Shown: positions 34,689-44,161 of the stretch, piece after piece | Layout: every line of letters starts with the position of its first letter | Position numbering within the stretch: position 1 is the stretch's first letter | Assembly (NCBI RefSeq): GCF_000429465.1 | Contig: NZ_AUBX01000018.1 | Location: forward strand, 105,196-169,195 | Direction of reading: 5' to 3' | DNA: 64,000 bases | Origin: Algoriphagus vanfongensis DSM 17529 | GTDB taxonomy: Bacteria; Bacteroidota; Bacteroidia; Cytophagales; Cyclobacteriaceae | Program-made: the position numbers and the translations under genes | Notes under the pieces: model-generated | The model's database searches: none | What the model saw: the letters and a program-made list of their open reading frames with translations, nothing else | What the model was told of the DNA's origin: nothing

Positions 34689-37350
34689 TGTTTTTGATGT
34701 TTTCAGACATTGAGTGGGTCTCCCTCACCACCTGATCTAGCTGTTCAAGTGTTTCCAAAAGTTCTTTTTCCAATTCTTCCTTACTGAGTCCTATGTCCTG
34801 AAAATCGGACTGACTGTTTAATACCTGCACTATTCCTATCGCTTTGGTCAATGGTCCCCGTACCAAGTGGGACTGAAACCAAGTGATATCCATGAGAACT
34901 TTGTTTTTGCTCTCAATTTCACCGATCGCTTTTTTCAGTTGTTGATTGGCAGTACTCAGGTCGGCAGTTCTTTGATCGACCATGCTTTCCAGTTTCCGCT
35001 TCATCCGAATATGGGAATAGTATTTTACGAAAAAGTAAATCAAGAACCCAAAAATCAGTAAAACTAAAATTTTGAAAACCAGCGTTTCAAACCAAGCCGC
35101 TTTGACCCGGATCGGCAAGGAATTGATCTGCTCAAGTGTGCCATGGCGATGGATTTTTACCTGAAGTGTATATTTCCCAGGTTTGATTCCTGTGAAATTC
35201 AGCTGTCTTTGCTCTTTGATAGGAAGCCAATGTTCCGAGTTTGGATCGATGCGGTAGTAAAGGGAATATTGATCCGGGTTTTCAAAATCAATGAGACTAA
35301 AGGATACCTGAAACATCCCTACTCCGTGCGGAACGACGATGTCATTTTCGATATCGCTTTTTTGATCACCAATCTGCAGATTGTCCCAAATGAACAAAAA
35401 GTCATTGGACTTTTCTTCTGAGATAGGAGTGCCCTGAATGATGCCGACTCCCTCTACAGTTGGGATCCAAATTCTTCCCGTTTTGTCTTTTAATGAAGAT
35501 GGAAAGATCAGTCCATTGGCTTCTGAGTTGGGCATCCCATGACTTTCATTGTAAAAACTGTTGGCGATGTGAAAATCCTCATTGGATGTGTTCTTGAATT
35601 TTTCAAGCTCTGAATCCGGGATAAATTGAACACCAAAATTATGTGATATCCAAACGCCAGAATTGTCGTCTGGGGTGATGGAATAGACACTTCGGGACTT
35701 CAGTCCCTGATGCTTTCGCATGATTTTAAAATTTCCATCATGTAGTAATGCAATGCCTCCATGCGTGGCAAACCACAGATCTCCTGCCTCGTCTTCGTAC
35801 ATACTATAGATCAGGTCTTCCCCGGGTGTGAGCGGCAAAGTTTGATTTTCGATCAATTCTTCATTTTCAAACCGAAAAAATCCCTGACTGATAGATCCGA
35901 TCAAAATCTGCTTGTTGCGGAGCTCCAGAATACTGATGAAGCCAGTATTAGAATACTTCTCCGGCAAGTTTACCTGATGGAAAATGCCCTTTTCATCAAA
36001 ATAGTGGATGCCTCCGTAGCGTGTCAATATCCAAAGCCAATTTTTGGAATCTTGAAAGATGGCATAGACATAATTACTTCTGAGGCCGTTTTCTTGAGTT
36101 AGATATCCGGTGATTTGGCCGCTAGTCTGATCAATGATTGTGATCCCAGCAATGCTTCCTACATAGACCTTCCCGTTTGCTGAACCAATCGTGTTGATCC
36201 TGTTTTGCAATAAGCCGTCATGATCCTTCCATGAGCGCACCGCTTCATGCTTTATCCTATACAAGCCATTGGACTTGGTGCCGATCCAGATACTACTGTC
36301 ATTGGCTTGGTAGATGGGTTTGATATTTTTTTGATCCAATGCCCCAATCCCCAGCTGCTTGATTTTGGATGGCCTTAGGATCGCAAGACCTTTGCCCAAA
36401 GTACCCAAATAAAGATTGTCTCTTTCCTTGATGATTTTCCGTACAGTGTAGGATTGGAGTTCTGGCAAGGTCACTTTGGTGGCATTGCCATCCGAAAATT
36501 TGATGATTCCATTTTCAATGGAACCAGCCCAGATCGTATCATCCGAATCAGCAATTAGGCTGGAGATATTGACGTCGCTGGCTTGATCAAAGGAAAATAC
36601 CTTCTCGAGATGGTAGTCTTTGCCTAGTCTAAAAATTCCCTGGTCAAGGCCATAAACAAAAGTCGATTTTGAGTTGCCAAAGATTTTTGAGGCAGTGAAA
36701 TCCTGCTCAGTCACCAATTTTACTTGGTTGGATTCTAGGTCGAGTTCGTAAATTCCTTGAGTAGTACCAACCAAAATTAGAGAGTCCGAAATCGGGTAAA
36801 AATTGAGGATTTCCAACGGAACTGTTGGATTCCAATAGGAGAGAGGGTTGAAGACTCCTTCGTCCCATGAGAAAATTTCACCTTTTTGATTGCCTACCAA
36901 TAAGCCACCTTTTCCATTTTCAGCTATTGCCCTGATCCAAGTCTCGTCGGTTATCTCCGAGCAATCGATCACAGTTTTGATGTTTTTGTCTATCAGAAGA
37001 ATACTCCGATCTCCGCTTGCCCAGATGCCACCCTTGGTTTTGTGAAAAATGAAATAGGTTTGCTCCAGCATTTCCGGAAAATGATCCTGATCAAAAATCA
37101 TGATTTTTTTTCCGTCAAATCTCACCAGGCCTTCCTCAGTAGAAGCCCATAAAAAGCCGAAATTGTCTTTTTCCATCGCAAAGACGGCATTTTGAGGCAG
37201 CCCTTTGGAATTGTCCCAGATTTCCATCACATAGTTTTGGCCAATTCCCACATCCTGAGATGATTGAGGAAATGCCTGTGCCATGGTCAAACAAATCAAA
37301 AAAACGGAGAACAGGAAAGAATAGAAAAAGCAAAATGTACCCTTCTTCAT
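34678..37350 (-). CDS. two-component propeller sensor with phosphoacceptor helix but no ATPase domain
   Basis: 890 residues from the ATG at 37350. A signal/anchor (to about residue 29) is followed by a large periplasmic region of regulator-propeller repeats (about 35-650; NAVFAMEKDNFGFLWAST is a typical one). A Y_Y_Y-type domain (about 665-745), one membrane helix (about 752-774) and a coiled coil (776-815) follow. A HisKA-like helix contains FQSHLVRGPLTKAIG with His828. The protein then ends after about 60 more helical residues with no N, G1 or G2 box. Hybrid two-component sensors of Bacteroidota normally continue with an ATPase, receiver and AraC domain. Here a separate receiver gene overlaps the end. 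The ATPase must come in trans, or the protein does not autophosphorylate. Confidence 0.92.
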   Translation of the reverse strand: MKKGTFCFFYSFLFSVFLICLTMAQAFPQSSQDVGIGQNYVMEIWDNSKGLPQNAVFAMEKDNFGFLWASTEEGLVRFDGKKIMIFDQDHFPEMLEQTYFIFHKTKGGIWASGDRSILLIDKNIKTVIDCSEITDETWIRAIAENGKGGLLVGNQKGEIFSWDEGVFNPLSYWNPTVPLEILNFYPISDSLILVGTTQGIYELDLESNQVKLVTEQDFTASKIFGNSKSTFVYGLDQGIFRLGKDYHLEKVFSFDQASDVNISSLIADSDDTIWAGSIENGIIKFSDGNATKVTLPELQSYTVRKIIKERDNLYLGTLGKGLAILRPSKIKQLGIGALDQKNIKPIYQANDSSIWIGTKSNGLYRIKHEAVRSWKDHDGLLQNRINTIGSANGKVYVGSIAGITIIDQTSGQITGYLTQENGLRSNYVYAIFQDSKNWLWILTRYGGIHYFDEKGIFHQVNLPEKYSNTGFISILELRNKQILIGSISQGFFRFENEELIENQTLPLTPGEDLIYSMYEDEAGDLWFATHGGIALLHDGNFKIMRKHQGLKSRSVYSITPDDNSGVWISHNFGVQFIPDSELEKFKNTSNEDFHIANSFYNESHGMPNSEANGLIFPSSLKDKTGRIWIPTVEGVGIIQGTPISEEKSNDFLFIWDNLQIGDQKSDIENDIVVPHGVGMFQVSFSLIDFENPDQYSLYYRIDPNSEHWLPIKEQRQLNFTGIKPGKYTLQVKIHRHGTLEQINSLPIRVKAAWFETLVFKILVLLIFGFLIYFFVKYYSHIRMKRKLESMVDQRTADLSTANQQLKKAIGEIESKNKVLMDITWFQSHLVRGPLTKAIGIVQVLNSQSDFQDIGLSKEELEKELLETLEQLDQVVRETHSMSENIKNNEG

Positions 37351-37731
37351 AAAAAATGGAAGTCTAATGGGTGGGTAACAATTTTAGTAAAAATTACCCC
37401 AGCTAGACTGAACGGACGCAAGAGCCACATCGGATGTCTCATCTTAAGGGTTGTTGATCAATATGAAATATAGGATCATTTTTTTAGCAGTCAATAACCA
37501 TACGTAAAAAGAACTGGGGAGTCATTCCTTCTTGTTTTTGAGCTTGAGCCAGCAGATTAGCTGTTGATAGTTAGTCATAGTGCCCCGTTGAAATCACTGT
37601 AGAGATCCCTAGGTGTCTGTATTTCAAGTTCTTTGAGGGGTTTAGAGGAGTTGCCTATTTTAGGTTTTACATTAGGTGTTTAAAAGCTGACGTAGAACAT
37701 ATCTGTACTTTGATTGTTTTCAAAAGTTTTT
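37351..37731. other. 381-bp intergenic region
   Basis: No gene seen. Upstream of the propeller sensor an imperfect stem (GGGTAA ... TTACCC, about 37375-37398) is the only structure noted. Confidence 0.45.
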
Positions 37732-39630
37732 TTAGCGCTCATCTTCATTTGATTTTTCTACTTCTTTGATGCCGTCGCTATCCCAGGTGTGGTCATTGAC
37801 AGAGAATTTTCGCATCAGTTCTCCTGAAAGCAAAGATTCCTGCAGCTCGATTTGTTGCTTGTTTTTGGAGATGTATTCATCTCTGTTGTTTTTATAATTG
37901 ACCAATACTTTCAGAGCTTCCTCATCATAGTCATGAAATTGTTTGGCCATGCGATGTACCGTATGAGCTCTGAACCCTAGTTTTTTCAGCACATCTTCTC
38001 CCATTTTGATGGACGTATCGAGATGTTCTCTGTAGATATTGGTCACACCCTTTTCCATCAATTCAAATGCGTCATATCTGTTTTTTGCACGGATCATGAC
38101 TTCCAAGTGAGGGAATTCCTGCTTGCATAGTTCGACTAGTTTGAGACTATACTCCGTATTGTCTATGGCTGATATGAGGATGCTGGCTTCCTCCGCACCC
38201 GCAGATTGGAGAAGTTCTGATCGGGTGCCATCTCCAAAATAGACCTTGAAACCCATTTTTCTCAAATATTCTATCCTCTCTGGATCGGAGTCCAAGATAG
38301 TGGCCTCTACACCACTTGCTCTTAGAAATCGCCCCAGAGTTGATCCAAAGTGTCCAAAACCGATTAAAATCACTTTATTATGTTCATGGAAGCTGTCCAT
38401 TTTTTGATCTCTGCTTTCATTGTTTTTTGATAGCGCAGGAATGATCCACTTGTCAAATATCAACATGAGTATCGGGCTGATCGTCATACTGAGAGCTGTC
38501 ACAGCCATCAGCGTATCCGCGAGTGATTGCTCAAAAATACCTAGCTGCAGGGCAAAAGCATAAGTCACAAAAGAAAATTCTCCGACCTGAGAAAGTCCGA
38601 TTGCAAATTTCAGGTTAGTGGAAAATTGAAGATTTTTGATTTTTCCCAAGACCAATAAGACCGAGGTTTTCAACAAGATGATACCAAGTGTCAGCGTGAG
38701 GATAGTGCTGGCTTCATTGTAAATCAGTGAGAAGTTGATCGTCGAGCCCACAGCCATAAAAAACAAACCCAATAGCAAGCCTTTGAATGGTTCTAAGTCA
38801 GATTCCAAGGCATGTCTGTAAGGAGAGTTGGCTAAAATCACCCCCGCCAAAAAAGCTCCAAGAGCGGGACTCAACCCGACGAGCTCCATCAAATAGGAAA
38901 TACCTACAACAATCAACAATGCTGAAGCTGTAAACAATTCTCTCAGTCGGGTTTTGGCAACGAAGTTCAATAGCGGTCCAAAACCATATCTTCCCAACAG
39001 AATAACGGCACCGATGGCTGCAAAAATAGACAAGGTCTGAGCCCAAGCTGGAAGACTGTCTATGAGTCCGTGCATGCCATCCGCATGGTCGGCAGACAGC
39101 TCTGGTACAGCTACTACGAGCAAGGGTAATACTGCCAATATCGGGATCACTGCGATATCCTGCATCAATAATACTCCAAATGACATTTTGCCGAGAAGAG
39201 AATTCATCTCATTTCGCTCTTTGAGTGATTGGAGAACGATAGCCGTGGAGGAGAGCGCCATGGATAGCGCTATGGCAAGTGCGGTTTGCCATTGAATGGG
39301 AATCAAAATAGCGATGATAAACACCAATGCAGCTGAAACCAATACCTGACTGAGTCCAATTCGGATGATTAAATCCCGGATTTTCCAGAGATTTTTGGGT
39401 TCCAGTTCCAATCCGATCAAAAACAACATCATCACCACCCCAAACTCGGTAGCATGCATGATATCTTGACCTTGTCCCTCATTGGTAATGAAGCCCAAAA
39501 GGTAAGGGCCTATCAAGATGCCGGCAAGCAAATAGCCTAGGACAGATCCCATTCCCAATCTTTTTGCCAGAGGCACACAGATGATAGCTGCTATGATATA
39601 TACGACAGCATTTGCTAAGAATCCATTCAT
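37732..39630 (-). CDS. CPA2-family monovalent cation/proton antiporter, KefB/KefC type
   Basis: 632 residues from the ATG at 39630. About 12-13 membrane segments of the Na+/H+-exchanger fold (residues 1-385) carry the helix LGYLLAGILIGPYLLGF and later LVGLSPALGAFLAGVILANS. A TrkA-N/RCK nucleotide-binding domain (about 400-530) has the Rossmann motif VILIGFGHFGSTLG. KefC-type transporters export K+ in exchange for H+, to protect against electrophiles. The ancillary flavoprotein gene lies directly upstream with a 4-bp overlap, the usual KefFC arrangement. Whether glutathione or another ligand gates it cannot be read here. Confidence 0.93.
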   Translation of the reverse strand: MNGFLANAVVYIIAAIICVPLAKRLGMGSVLGYLLAGILIGPYLLGFITNEGQGQDIMHATEFGVVMMLFLIGLELEPKNLWKIRDLIIRIGLSQVLVSAALVFIIAILIPIQWQTALAIALSMALSSTAIVLQSLKERNEMNSLLGKMSFGVLLMQDIAVIPILAVLPLLVVAVPELSADHADGMHGLIDSLPAWAQTLSIFAAIGAVILLGRYGFGPLLNFVAKTRLRELFTASALLIVVGISYLMELVGLSPALGAFLAGVILANSPYRHALESDLEPFKGLLLGLFFMAVGSTINFSLIYNEASTILTLTLGIILLKTSVLLVLGKIKNLQFSTNLKFAIGLSQVGEFSFVTYAFALQLGIFEQSLADTLMAVTALSMTISPILMLIFDKWIIPALSKNNESRDQKMDSFHEHNKVILIGFGHFGSTLGRFLRASGVEATILDSDPERIEYLRKMGFKVYFGDGTRSELLQSAGAEEASILISAIDNTEYSLKLVELCKQEFPHLEVMIRAKNRYDAFELMEKGVTNIYREHLDTSIKMGEDVLKKLGFRAHTVHRMAKQFHDYDEEALKVLVNYKNNRDEYISKNKQQIELQESLLSGELMRKFSVNDHTWDSDGIKEVEKSNEDER

Positions 39631-40202
39631 GATAGGGACGTTTTGGGTCTTAGTGGCCTATCAATAACTTGTGAATCTCGGAGTTCTAGGATGAAATCCC
39701 GGTAATCGTTGGCCTTAATTTGCAATTCGGAATCAGTGATTTTGAAAGTACCCGACAGGTGAAAGGGAGCTAGATATTTCATCAGGCAGAGTTTCGCAGT
39801 TTGCTCAAAAGGAAGAAGAAAGTTTCCAATGGGGTGTTGATTTCTCCCTTCTGAAGAATATGCCAAGTCTGAGCCGCCAGATGTAATTGCATTTAATAGG
39901 TATTTGCCCTTTAAGTACACCCCGCCGGGACCATATGCCCAGCCAAATTCCAAGACAAGATCGATCCATTGTTTCAGTAGTGGGGGACAGGAGTACCAAT
40001 AAATCGGATGATGCCAGATGACTACATCCGCTTGAAAAAGCGCTTCTTGCTCTAGCTGAATTGAAATATTGAAATCTGGGTACAATTCATACAGATCTCT
40101 TATTTCCACATTTTCCAGCCCACTGATTGCATGGATCATTGCTTGGTTTGCTTCTGAGTGCTCAAATTTGGGATGGGCAAATAGGATTAAAATTTTTCGC
40201 AT
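39627..40202 (-). CDS. KefF/KefG-like ancillary NAD(P)H oxidoreductase
   Basis: 191 residues from the ATG at 40202. It has a flavodoxin-like fold with ILILFAHPKFEHSEANQ at the N-terminus and VVIWHHPIYWYSCPPLLKQW as the flavin/quinone block, as in KefF and KefG. These proteins bind to the antiporter and are required for full efflux activity, and also reduce quinones. The stop codon overlaps the antiporter start by 4 bp. It is a paralogue of the oxidoreductase at 28288. Confidence 0.92.
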   Translation of the reverse strand: MRKILILFAHPKFEHSEANQAMIHAISGLENVEIRDLYELYPDFNISIQLEQEALFQADVVIWHHPIYWYSCPPLLKQWIDLVLEFGWAYGPGGVYLKGKYLLNAITSGGSDLAYSSEGRNQHPIGNFLLPFEQTAKLCLMKYLAPFHLSGTFKITDSELQIKANDYRDFILELRDSQVIDRPLRPKTSLS

Positions 40203-40483
40203 TGCTATGGGGATAGATTACCCCCTAAATTAATTTTTTTGTGCGGTTCGTCGAAAAATGGTTTGTCTTGTTTGTGGGGGACTCGCTTGGATATTTTTTC
40301 TGATTCCAGTCATGCAAAGGAAGATGTAGGACGACAGGTTTGATTTTTTGTAGTTAGAGCCTAGTCACTGATGGGGGAGTGCGCTCTAGTTGAGTTTTGT
40401 TTGTTTAATAATTAGTTAAACAAGTAGCAAAGTGAAAAGCAGGAACGTTGGGATTGTAACTCCAAATTTTAATTCTTCTAAAA

Positions 40484-40855
40484 ATGAAAAACTTTTATCG
40501 ATCTTTTCTCTTTTGCAGTCTTCTGAGTTTGCTGTTTTTTGGTTGCAGTGAAGATACCAATCCAATTTTACTATGTGGATCTGTCAATCCAGTCAAAAAT
40601 CTTGACTGGCTAAAACAGGAGATTGATGAAATCGAAAGTACTGATATCGGAAGAGAAACATTTTATATTTCCAGAAGTCGCTACAAAGGAGAAACTGTTT
40701 TTGTAAAGGCAAGTTGCTGTCAGTTGTGCAACTACCAGATTGTGTTTTTCAACTGTGAAGGGGAGCAGGTACAAGGGCTGGGCTTGATGGATTTTGAAGA
40801 AATGGACTGGAAGCTAGTATGGAAATCAAGCTCCAATCAATGTGAGTTTGACTAA
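40484..40855 (+). CDS. small cysteine-containing lipoprotein, unknown function
   Basis: 123 residues from the ATG at 40484. A lipoprotein signal ends with LLFFGC (Cys21). The mature part has a VNPVKNLDWLKQEIDEIE helix and the segment KASCCQLCNYQIVFFNCEGE, where four Cys lie close together. The final residues include another Cys (NQCEFD). I know the NPVxxLxWLK opening from uncharacterised Bacteroidota lipoproteins. No enzyme motif is seen. It faces the LigT-like pseudogene with 25 bp between. Confidence 0.8.
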   Translation: MKNFYRSFLFCSLLSLLFFGCSEDTNPILLCGSVNPVKNLDWLKQEIDEIESTDIGRETFYISRSRYKGETVFVKASCCQLCNYQIVFFNCEGEQVQGLGLMDFEEMDWKLVWKSSSNQCEFD

Positions 40856-40880
40856 AACGTCCCTTTTTTGGTGGCGGTGA

Positions 40881-41189
40881 TCATATGATTTCTACAAGTT
40901 GATTTTTATTGAAAACATCGACAAAGACTGTTTGGGGAAATTGACCGATTCCATTCAGTTCGACTGTAAAAGGCTTCACGGTTTTCCCGAATCGATTGAG
41001 GTTTTCGATGAGTCGATCCTCCCTGAAATTTGATTGCAAGCAGTTCATGATACTGATGTGGGGTTAAAAAATATCGGCCATTGTACAGCCATATTTTTTC
41101 GCAAAGTGCTTTTTGTATGGTATGATCAGCTCACAAATTTTCTCACTTGGTGAGATAATCATAAAGTATTCATAGGTGTTGGTTTTCAA
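40881..41189 (-). pseudogene. 2'-5' RNA ligase (LigT-like) family pseudogene
   Basis: A single reading frame runs from a TTG at 41189 to the TGA at 40881, interrupted only by TAA at 41064-41066 (codon 42). Before the stop it reads NTYEYFMIISPSEKICELII and YKKHFAKKYGCTMADIF; after it comes PHISIMNCLQ, where families of this type have KPHIT/SL with the first HxT/S motif. Then EDRLIENLNRFGKTVKPFTV and ELNGIGQFPQTVFVDV match the middle of 2'-5' RNA ligase-like phosphoesterases. The C-terminal half with the second HxT motif is missing. It begins 5 bp after the dnaE-like stop, so it was probably the last gene of that operon. Confidence 0.75.
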
Positions 41190-41193
41190 GGTT

Positions 41194-44160
41194 TTATACG
41201 AATGTGTTGGAATAGGAAGCACTTGGAGATACTGACTTTTTATCCTTCAGACCCACTTTCCACATAGCTTGGACATCGACTGCGTAGGTGCCGAAGTCTT
41301 CTACCACTTTGCCGCGTATTTTATAAAAGCCCTTGCCCTGAAAAGGGAAGCGCTTCAGCGAAGGTGGAAAATGCACCGTATCCAGCCAGTCGCCTTTGGG
41401 ATCCAGAAAAGTCCCGAAAGCCATGTGCTCCTTATGGATGGTTCGCACGTCTTTGGTCACAACCAGCTGGCCGAGAACTTCCACATTTTTCCCTAGCAAA
41501 TGGACCAGTTGGTCTGCCATGACCGTGCCTCTGCCATCATGGGCACAGAGCCGAAACATGTCCGAAAGAGCAAAACCTAAGAGATTGATCTCGTCCAGCG
41601 CATCTTCAAGTGGGTAATCAGGGAAGTCTGGTAGAGTAAAGTCCATGGGAGGTTCTTTGAAAAGTGCCGGAGAATCGGGAATAGACGTGAGATGCTTTTG
41701 GGCAAAGTTGGCTTTCCACAGCAGTTTCTTTTTCCCCAAACCCGTAAACCCGAAAGCCCCCACACTGATCAGAATGTTCAATTGCTCCGGGCCGGCATGT
41801 GTGCGCTCGATGAAATCTTCTAAATTGAGATAAGCTCCGTTCTTTTCCCGCTCTTCCAAGATCAGCGAGCAGAGCTTAGCTTCCAGTTGCTGCACATGGA
41901 TCAGTCCTACGAAAACCTCATCACCTTGGATATGGGTGAGGTACTCACTGCGATTGACACATGGTGGATTCACCTTCGCTCCGGTGCGTTTGAGCTCGTG
42001 GAAATAGAACTCGGTGCCATAGAATCCTCCGAAATTATTGATCACCGCGACCATAAACTCCATGGGGAAATAGGTCTTGAGGTACAGGCTCTGGTAGCTT
42101 TCCACGGCAAAAGATGCCGAGTGAGCCTTCGAAAAGGAATAACCGCCAAAGGATTCCATTTGCCTCCAAACCTCCGCTGCGACGCTGTCCTCATGCCCCA
42201 GTTTCTTACAGTTGGCAAAATACTTTTCCCGGATCTCATTGAAGCGATTATGGGATCGGTACTTGCCGGACATGGCCCTGCGCAGAATATCCGCCTCGCC
42301 CATATCCAGTCCGGCAAAGTGATGGGCAACTTTGATCACATCTTCCTGATAGACCATGACTCCGTAGGTTTCCTCGAGCAATTCCTTCATTTTGGGATGG
42401 AGGTAGACGATTTTTTCCGGATCGTGAAATCGCTCAATATACTGCTTCATCATGCCCGACTGTGCCACTCCCGGTCGGATAATAGAACTCGCTGCGACCA
42501 GCGTCAGGTAATCGTCGCATTTGAGTTTGGTGAGGAGTTGCCGCATGGCCGGGCTCTCGATGTAAAAGCAGCCGATCGTGTCCGCCTTTCGGATCTGCTC
42601 GGCGACTTTCGGGTCGCTCATAAACTGCTCCACCTGATGGATGTCAATGTCTATTCCCCGATTCCGCTTCACCAGAGCGATAGTTTCTTTGATATGGCCA
42701 AGGCCGCGCTGGCTGAGGATATCTAGCTTGAACAGGCCTATTTTTTCTGCCAAAAACATATCAATTTGTGCGGTGCAAAATCCTTTCGGAGGCAGTTCAT
42801 TGACGGTGTATTGATAGATGGGCTTTTCGGAAATCAGCATTCCACCGGGGTGGATGGAAAGGTGATTCGGGAAATTCTCCAGGAGCTGTCCGTATTTCAG
42901 AATCGTCCGCTGGATTTTATCCTCATTCATCGGCTGGTCTTTACTTCGCACGAGCTGGTCGATTTCTTCCTTGGGTAGGCCAAAGACTTTTCCCAGTTCC
43001 CGGATGATCGCTCTCCGCTGAAAGGTGCTGTACATTCCCAACAGGGAGACATGCTCTTTGCCATAGCGCCTGAAGACATAATCAATGACCTCATCTCGGT
43101 CTTTCCAGGAAAAATCTATGTCAAAATCCGGCGGGGAGGTTCGGTTTGGATTTAGGAACCGCTCGAAATACAAATCGAGTTTGATCGGATCTACATCCGT
43201 TATTTTAAGGCAATAAGCGACGATGGAATTGGCCCCGCTTCCCCGGCCTACATAGTAGAATCCCCGGCTTTGTGCATAGCGGATCACATCCCATACGATC
43301 AGAAAATAGGCGTTGAAATTCAGGTCATTGATGATTTTCAGTTCTTTGACTACCCGGGCTTTGGCTATTGGGTTGCTTCCATAGCGATATGCCAAGCCCT
43401 CTAGGGCAAGTTTTTCCAGCAGATGGCGATCATCTTCCTTGCTCGCACTGTAGTTTTTCTTGTTCTTGTCGCTGTGGAGCTCCGTCTGGATATGGCAGGA
43501 GTCAATCAGCTGAAGGGTATTAGTGATCAACCCGGGGTAATTGCGAAAAGCGCTCATGAGCTCAGCTTCCGGGACAAACATTTCATCTGGGGATGCAAAG
43601 TCCTTCTCTCCCAACTTGCTGATCAGGGTATTCTTACCAATGGCCCGAAGTAGCCTGTGCACATTGAAATAGGTCTTGTTTTGGAAAGTGACGGGATGTC
43701 GGATGATGTATCTCTGGGGAAACGCTTCCACTTCCTGCCTTTTCAGACGATTCAGCTCGCTGGCCAATACACCGATGAATTCGTACTTTTTTAGATTTTG
43801 CGCAGCAAAACTCCCCCAAGGATAGATGATAAAAACCTCTAAAAAGCAATCGGGTCGCTCAGGAAAAGTTTGTTCGGCCTGTAAATGTTGGGAGAGAAAA
43901 CGGTTGATTTCGAGTAGTCCGGCATCATTTTTTGCCAATAAAGTATAGCAGAGAATGTCCTTATTTCGAATCTCTGCACCTGCGATGGGTTTGATGTTTT
44001 TTATCCTACAGAAATCCACAAAGTCCCACATATCTGCCGTACTGTTGATATTGGTGAGGCCAAGGGAAGTCAAGCCAAGTTCTGCGGCAGTATTGACCAG
44101 TTCCTCCGTGCTGAAGGTGCCGTATCGATAGCTGAACCAGGTTTTACAAGTGATAAACAT
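41194..44160 (-). CDS. DnaE-type DNA polymerase, short form with inactivated PHP domain
   Basis: 988 residues from the ATG at 44160, which begins 1 bp after the dinB stop; a longer in-frame reading into dinB is not credible. Polymerase catalytic aspartates are intact: D347 and D349 in SPPDFDIDFSWKDRD, and the third in LFKLDILSQRGLGHI. The N-terminal PHP domain has lost its metal-binding HxH motif (the start reads MFITCKTWFSYRYGTFS), so proofreading-type activity is unlikely. A helix-hairpin-helix region and an OB-fold (about 890-960) are present. It is shorter than replicative DnaE (about 1160-1200 residues). Together with dinB and a LexA-like gene it suggests a damage-induced, error-prone role. 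The DNA looks GC-richer than its flanks. Confidence 0.9.
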   Translation of the reverse strand: MFITCKTWFSYRYGTFSTEELVNTAAELGLTSLGLTNINSTADMWDFVDFCRIKNIKPIAGAEIRNKDILCYTLLAKNDAGLLEINRFLSQHLQAEQTFPERPDCFLEVFIIYPWGSFAAQNLKKYEFIGVLASELNRLKRQEVEAFPQRYIIRHPVTFQNKTYFNVHRLLRAIGKNTLISKLGEKDFASPDEMFVPEAELMSAFRNYPGLITNTLQLIDSCHIQTELHSDKNKKNYSASKEDDRHLLEKLALEGLAYRYGSNPIAKARVVKELKIINDLNFNAYFLIVWDVIRYAQSRGFYYVGRGSGANSIVAYCLKITDVDPIKLDLYFERFLNPNRTSPPDFDIDFSWKDRDEVIDYVFRRYGKEHVSLLGMYSTFQRRAIIRELGKVFGLPKEEIDQLVRSKDQPMNEDKIQRTILKYGQLLENFPNHLSIHPGGMLISEKPIYQYTVNELPPKGFCTAQIDMFLAEKIGLFKLDILSQRGLGHIKETIALVKRNRGIDIDIHQVEQFMSDPKVAEQIRKADTIGCFYIESPAMRQLLTKLKCDDYLTLVAASSIIRPGVAQSGMMKQYIERFHDPEKIVYLHPKMKELLEETYGVMVYQEDVIKVAHHFAGLDMGEADILRRAMSGKYRSHNRFNEIREKYFANCKKLGHEDSVAAEVWRQMESFGGYSFSKAHSASFAVESYQSLYLKTYFPMEFMVAVINNFGGFYGTEFYFHELKRTGAKVNPPCVNRSEYLTHIQGDEVFVGLIHVQQLEAKLCSLILEEREKNGAYLNLEDFIERTHAGPEQLNILISVGAFGFTGLGKKKLLWKANFAQKHLTSIPDSPALFKEPPMDFTLPDFPDYPLEDALDEINLLGFALSDMFRLCAHDGRGTVMADQLVHLLGKNVEVLGQLVVTKDVRTIHKEHMAFGTFLDPKGDWLDTVHFPPSLKRFPFQGKGFYKIRGKVVEDFGTYAVDVQAMWKVGLKDKKSVSPSASYSNTFV

Positions 44161-44161
44161 C

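Noticed and set aside
34275..37350. Annotating the propeller gene as a complete hybrid two-component regulator
   Set aside because: It lacks ATPase, receiver and AraC domains; only the His-bearing helix is present.
41887..42726. 279-codon plus-strand frame
   Set aside because: It lies wholly inside the DnaE-type polymerase gene on the other strand, which has clear catalytic motifs.
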